Shown: one piece after another, positions 60,345-64,000 of the stretch
Layout: the number at the start of each line of letters is the position of its first letter
Position numbering within the stretch: position 1 is the first letter of the stretch
DNA from: Streptomyces sp. B3I8
GTDB lineage: Bacteria > Actinomycetota > Actinomycetes > Streptomycetales > Streptomycetaceae
NCBI RefSeq assembly: GCF_030816915.1
Contig: NZ_JAUSYN010000002.1
Coordinates: 6,275,501-6,339,500 of the forward strand
Direction of reading: 5' to 3'
DNA: 64,000 bases
Translations under genes and position numbers: made by a program
Notes under the pieces: model-generated
What the model saw: only the letters and a program-made list of their open reading frames with translations
Databases searched by the model: none
What the model was told of the DNA's origin: nothing

Positions 60345-62696
60345 TCAGGGCTTGCCGGGCAGGTCCTGCTCCGTCCAGATGCACTTGCCGTCGGCCAGGA
60401 AGCGGGTGCCCCAGCGGCGGGAGAGGGCGGCCACCAGGTGCAGGCCGCGGCCGCCCTCGTCGGTCTGGCCGACGCGGCGGATGCGGGGTGTGGTGAGGCT
60501 GCCGTCGTAAACCTCGCAGATCAGTGACCGGCTGCGCATCAGGCGCAGCCGGATCGGTCCGCGGGCGTGCCGCACCACATTGCCGATCAGCTCGCTGACC
60601 AGCAGCTCCGTGCTCATCACCAGGTCGTCCAGGCCCCAGACGTCGAGCTGGCTGCGCACGTACTCCCGCGCCTGGCCGGCCGCCCGCGGGTCCTCCGGGA
60701 GGCTGCACGAGGCCACGTCGCAGGTGGGCGTGGAGCGGGTGTGGGCGATCAGCAGGGCTGCGTCGTCGCTGATGCGGGCGTGGTCCGGCAGCATCGTCGA
60801 GACGACGATGTCGCACAGCTCGTCCAGCCGACCGGCACGAGGGCCGGTACCCGTGGGCCGGTCGGTGTCCGGGCCGGTACCCGTGTCCGTGTCCGTGGCC
60901 TCGTACGGGGTGAAGTAGCCGGTGCGGGTCACGGCCGCGGCCAGGGTCTGCCGCAGCAGTGCCATCCCCTGGTCGGCGTCGCGGTCCTGGGACTCGACCA
61001 GCCCGTCGGTGCAGAAGACCAGCAGGCTCTCGTCCGGCAGCCGCAGCTCGTGCACCTCGAACGGCGGGTCGGCGGCGCCCAGCGGCGGGTCGATGTCGAC
61101 GTCGGGGGAGCGGACCGTGCCGTCGGGGTGGACGAGGACCGGCGGCAGATGACCAGCCAGCGCGTACGAGCAGATCCGGGTGACCGGGTCGAACACCGCG
61201 TACAGGCAGGTCGCGTAGTAGTCGTAGCCGAGGTCGCCGACGATCTCGCTGAGGTGGGTCAGCAGCTCGTCCGGGTCCATGTCCAGGTCCGCCAGGGTGC
61301 GCACCGCCGTGCGGAGCCGGCCCATGGTGGCGGCCTCGGTGATGCCGTGCCCCATGACGTCGCCGATCACCATGGCGACCCGGTCGCCGGAGAGCGGGAT
61401 GACGTCGTACCAGTCCCCGCCGACCTCGTCGCCCCGCCCGGCCGGCAGATACCGGGCCGCCGCCGAGACCGCGGGCAGCGACGGCAGCGTACGGGGGAGC
61501 AGGCCGCGCTGGAGGCCCTGGGCGCGGGTGTGCTCGACGTCGAACAGCCGGGCCCGCTCCAGCGCCTGGGCGACGAGGCCGCTGAGCGCGGTGAGCAGCG
61601 TGCGGTCGTCCTCGCTGAAGGAGCGCGGTTCGGCGAAGGAGATGACGAGGGAGCCGGTGGCCCGGCCGGACACGATCAGCGGGAGGAAGGCCCAGGCCGC
61701 GGAGGGCGAGTTGTCCGAGAGGTACTCCAGCTTCGGGTAGAGCTCCACGAACTCGCCGGCGGAGCCGACGAACAGGGGGGTGCGGTCCCGCAGCACGTCG
61801 GCGAGGGCCGTGTGGTCGGAGAGCGGGAGTCCGTCGACCCGGTCCAGGAACCGCTGGTTGTAGCCGACGGAGTCGACCACGCGGATCCGGCCGGCCTCCA
61901 GGGTCTCCACCACCAGCCCGTCGGCCCCGACGGGCGGCAGGACGTGCTCGGCGACGGCCCGCACCACGTCCTTGGACGTGACGGCCTCGGCGAGGGCCAG
62001 GGTGAGCTCGGACATGCGCGCGGCACGCTCGCCGGCCGGCGCGCCCGGCGGGTGTCCGGCCTCGCGCAGGCGGCGGTCGGTGACGTCGACGAAGGAGATG
62101 CCGAGGCCGCCGTCCGGGACGGGGACCAGACGCAGGTGGTACAGCCGTCCGTGGATCGGGCGCGTGAGGTCGAAGCCGATCGGCCGGCCCTCGGCGACCG
62201 CGCGCCGGCACTGGCCCTCCAGGCCGGGCACGCCGAGCGCGGCCACCTCCCACAGCCTCGTTCCCGGCCGGACCGGCTCGGCGCCCAGGATGCGGGCGGC
62301 CTCCCGGTTGGCGAACGAGATACGCCAGGTGTCGTCGACCGACAGGAAGCCCTCGCTCATGTCGGACAGGGCCCGCAGCACGGTGTCGCGCGGGGCGGCG
62401 AGGGGATCGGGAGAACCCGCCGGGTCGGTGGCGGTCCGTGCCGCACGCTCCCCGGGTCCCTCCGCAGGGTCGCCACTGCCGCCGGGGCGGTCGGGGCCGC
62501 CAGGGCGGACGGGACCGTCCGGCTCGCCGGCCGGGCGCCGGTGTCCGGCACCACCGGCGGCACCACCAGACGCCACGTCGCCTCCCGCTTGCCTCGCGCG
62601 TCGGGCCGCGGCCGGGGCGCGCGGTGGCGGAGGGCGCCCTGTGTGGGGGGCGGGAGCCGTGCCACCGCGGGACCGGTGGGGCCCGCTTTCGTCCAC
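60345..62696 (-). CDS. SpoIIE-type PP2C phosphatase with PAS, GAF and HATPase domains
   Basis: About 783 residues. After a Pro/Arg-rich lead come a PAS domain (TVLRALSDMSEGFLSVDDTW), a GAF domain (ELTLALAEAVTSKDVVRAVA and onward), a PP2C/SpoIIE core (GGDWYDVIPLSGDRVAMVIG, DVMGHGITEAATMGRLRTAV) and a C-terminal anti-sigma-like ATPase (VMSTELLVSELIGNVVRHAR, EGGRGLHLVAAL). Such proteins combine phosphatase and kinase activities of partner-switching systems on anti-anti-sigma factors. The GTG at 62696 has AGGA eight bases upstream, but the first ~90 residues are low-complexity and a later start is possible. A Thr/Asp/Gly minisatellite-like stretch lies at about 60840-60895. Confidence 0.85.
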   Translation of the reverse strand: MDESGPHRSRGGTAPAPHTGRPPPPRAPAAARRARQAGGDVASGGAAGGAGHRRPAGEPDGPVRPGGPDRPGGSGDPAEGPGERAARTATDPAGSPDPLAAPRDTVLRALSDMSEGFLSVDDTWRISFANREAARILGAEPVRPGTRLWEVAALGVPGLEGQCRRAVAEGRPIGFDLTRPIHGRLYHLRLVPVPDGGLGISFVDVTDRRLREAGHPPGAPAGERAARMSELTLALAEAVTSKDVVRAVAEHVLPPVGADGLVVETLEAGRIRVVDSVGYNQRFLDRVDGLPLSDHTALADVLRDRTPLFVGSAGEFVELYPKLEYLSDNSPSAAWAFLPLIVSGRATGSLVISFAEPRSFSEDDRTLLTALSGLVAQALERARLFDVEHTRAQGLQRGLLPRTLPSLPAVSAAARYLPAGRGDEVGGDWYDVIPLSGDRVAMVIGDVMGHGITEAATMGRLRTAVRTLADLDMDPDELLTHLSEIVGDLGYDYYATCLYAVFDPVTRICSYALAGHLPPVLVHPDGTVRSPDVDIDPPLGAADPPFEVHELRLPDESLLVFCTDGLVESQDRDADQGMALLRQTLAAAVTRTGYFTPYEATDTDTGTGPDTDRPTGTGPRAGRLDELCDIVVSTMLPDHARISDDAALLIAHTRSTPTCDVASCSLPEDPRAAGQAREYVRSQLDVWGLDDLVMSTELLVSELIGNVVRHARGPIRLRLMRSRSLICEVYDGSLTTPRIRRVGQTDEGGRGLHLVAALSRRWGTRFLADGKCIWTEQDLPGKP

Positions 62697-63199
62697 AGTA
62701 GTTCCTGGCGTCCCTTCGGGCCGTTCGGGAGGGCGGCGGTCGGCGGGGCCGGGCGTGCGGCCGCGCCTGAACACGCCCTGTGACCTCGGACGGAGGCGGC
62801 CGGGTGGCCTGCCGGGGGCCGGAAGGGCGCCCGGAGGCCGGTCAGCGGGCGCACGGAACCGGGCGTACGGCGAGGGACCGGGATCCACCCCCGCCCGACC
62901 GTGCGCCCGCTCCTGACTGCTTCTGACCAGCTCTGATCGCTTCCCTCGAACGAGGGAACATGCGTCCGAGACGGTTATCGGTCTGTCGTACGACGCGTCA
63001 TACCAGAGCGGGATGCTCCGCGGAGGACTTTGCCAACTGCCACCGCGCATGCTGTCGTGACGACTACTGTGAGTCGCCGCCGGACGACGGGGGGCCGCCC
63101 TTGCGTGACCCTCCCGGCCGGCACAGCGATGGCGCACGCCCACGCCGCGCGCCGACCGCGGGAGCCCCGTGCCCCCGAGCCCCCAGTACGAGGACACCG
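62697..63199. promoter_or_regulatory. Divergent control region between the SpoIIE phosphatase and the sensor kinase
   Basis: This 503-bp region has no supported gene. At 62911-62940 three 10-bp direct repeats (TCCTGACTGC, TTCTGACCAG, CTCTGATCGC) are followed at once by a perfect 8-bp inverted repeat, TTCCCTCG-AA-CGAGGGAA (62941-62958). Direct repeats at a 10-bp step resemble OmpR-type or SARP-type sites. Confidence 0.5.
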
Positions 63200-64000
63200 A
63201 TGTCTCACCTACGCGCACCGGCCACCCGTGCGGACCGCCGTGAGGGCGGGCGGCACGGGCGACCGGCCGCCCGCACCGCACCCACGCCGACCGAGACGCA
63301 CATACGGCCGCAACTGCTGCGACTGGCGGTGCTGCCCCCCGTCGCGGTCGCCCTCGCCGGCTGCGCCGCCGTGCTCTTCACCGTCCGCTCCACCGCGGCG
63401 ATGCCCACGCCCACGCTGTGGGCCGTGCTCGCCGGCGCGTTCGGAGTCGCCGTCGCCGGTGTACTGACCGCGGCCGTGGCCGCGGGCCGCGCGGCCGACT
63501 CCGTCAAGGAACGGGTGGACACGCTGCGGCGCACCGCCACCCGCGGCGAGGCCGACCTGCGCGCCCTCGTGGAGGCGCTGCGCCGTGGTGAGACCGTGCC
63601 GAAGCGGGGCGGCCGGGGCAGGCCCGCCGCCGACACCTCCGGCGCCGACGACTTCGAACTCCTCGCCGCCGACCTCGCCCGCGCGCAGGAGAGCGCGGTC
63701 GCCGCCGTCGTGCGGGCCGCCCAGCTCTCCAGCCGGGCGGGCAACGAACAGAAACTCGAGGTGTTCCTCAACCTGGCCAGGCGACTGCAGTCGCTGGTGC
63801 ACCGCGAGATCTCCACGCTCGACGAGCTGGAGAACGAGATCGAGGACCCCGATCTGCTCAAGGGCCTCTTCCACGTCGACCACCTCTCCACCCGCATCCG
63901 CCGCCATGCGGAGAATCTCGCGGTGCTCGGGGGCGCGGTCTCGCGCCGGCAGTGGAGCAACCCGGTGGAGATGACCGAGGTGCTGCGCTCGGCCATCGCC
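63200..64000 (+). CDS. Sensor histidine kinase, conservon (CvnA)-like, cut by window end
   Basis: The first 267 residues are in the window. One or two N-terminal membrane helices (LRLAVLPPVAVALAGCAAVL and LWAVLAGAFGVAVAGVLTAA) are followed by a HAMP-like helix and the dimerisation/phospho-acceptor-like region FLNLARRLQSLVHREISTLD, then LFHVDHLSTRIRRHAENLAV, a hallmark of CvnA and related actinobacterial kinases. The ATPase domain and any roadblock, DUF742 and GTPase partners lie beyond the window. The ATG at 63200 follows GAGGA at five bases. Confidence 0.82.
   Translation, partial: MSHLRAPATRADRREGGRHGRPAARTAPTPTETHIRPQLLRLAVLPPVAVALAGCAAVLFTVRSTAAMPTPTLWAVLAGAFGVAVAGVLTAAVAAGRAADSVKERVDTLRRTATRGEADLRALVEALRRGETVPKRGGRGRPAADTSGADDFELLAADLARAQESAVAAVVRAAQLSSRAGNEQKLEVFLNLARRLQSLVHREISTLDELENEIEDPDLLKGLFHVDHLSTRIRRHAENLAVLGGAVSRRQWSNPVEMTEVLRSAIA

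Noticed and set aside
60345..63281. A 978-residue version of the SpoIIE phosphatase
   Set aside because: The extra N-terminus overlaps the start of the divergent kinase gene, is Pro/Arg/Gly-biased, and has no ribosome-binding site.

Overview
The window is high-GC actinobacterial DNA, almost certainly Streptomyces. It carries SsgD-like and WhiB-like proteins, a SpoIIE-type phosphatase, a conservon-type sensor kinase, a GPP34 protein, an LPFR small protein and a hopanoid operon. Gene order from the pca region through ssgD, fadAB, tex and idi to the hopanoid genes matches the chromosomal core-edge region that I recall from S. coelicolor (about SCO6704 to SCO6771). I see no insertion sequence, prophage, CRISPR array, rRNA or tRNA.

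Layout. (1) 1-3.3 kb: the end of a large ATPase/TPR regulator, then a decayed protocatechuate (pca) operon in which only pcaF and the repressor gene pcaV are intact. (2) 3.4-16.4 kb: a DUF3048 lipoprotein, a zinc alcohol dehydrogenase, a divergent ligase / LigD-type polymerase pair (NHEJ-like), a LacI regulator, a VOC protein, a WhiB protein, an acyl-ACP desaturase with a striking operator-like array, an ABC-F protein, GPP34, SsgD and a small stress-type protein with a SigB-like promoter. (3) 16.4-22 kb: endonuclease V, a frameshifted CoA-transferase gene, then fadA and fadB for beta-oxidation. (4) 22-33 kb: an M1 peptidase, Tex, an LPFR small protein, an SCO6745-family protein, two DJ-1/PfpI proteins (one fused to AraC), an enoyl-CoA hydratase, an anti-sigma-type ATPase, idi and galE.

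(5) 33.7-40.8 kb: a tightly overlapped seven-gene operon. It encodes a CDP-alcohol phosphotransferase with an extra N-terminal domain, a LicC/IPCT-like cytidylyltransferase, a glycerol-1-phosphate-dehydrogenase-like enzyme, a second CDP-alcohol phosphotransferase, a family 2 glycosyltransferase and a Wzm/Wzt (TagG/TagH)-type ABC exporter. I read it as a pathway that makes a polyol phosphate, activates it with CTP, builds a phosphodiester-linked lipid or polymer, and exports it. This is the best candidate for an undescribed system here. (6) 41.2-55.3 kb: hopanoid operon hpnC-hpnD-small gene-hpnE-prenyl synthase-shc-hpnG-hpnH-ispG-dxs-hpnO, followed by an XRE/cupin regulator with paired palindromes and a 39-residue membrane protein. 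Farnesyl-PP supply (dxs, ispG, prenyl synthase, with idi nearby) is built into the cluster.

(7) 55.3-64 kb: a tyrosine phosphatase, an M23/LysM cell-wall hydrolase behind a cyclic-di-AMP (ydaO-type) riboswitch, an SGNH hydrolase, a metallo-beta-lactamase-fold enzyme, a SpoIIE phosphatase and the start of a CvnA-like kinase. At least nine copies of a modular intergenic repeat (perfect hairpins plus a G-rich module) punctuate the window.
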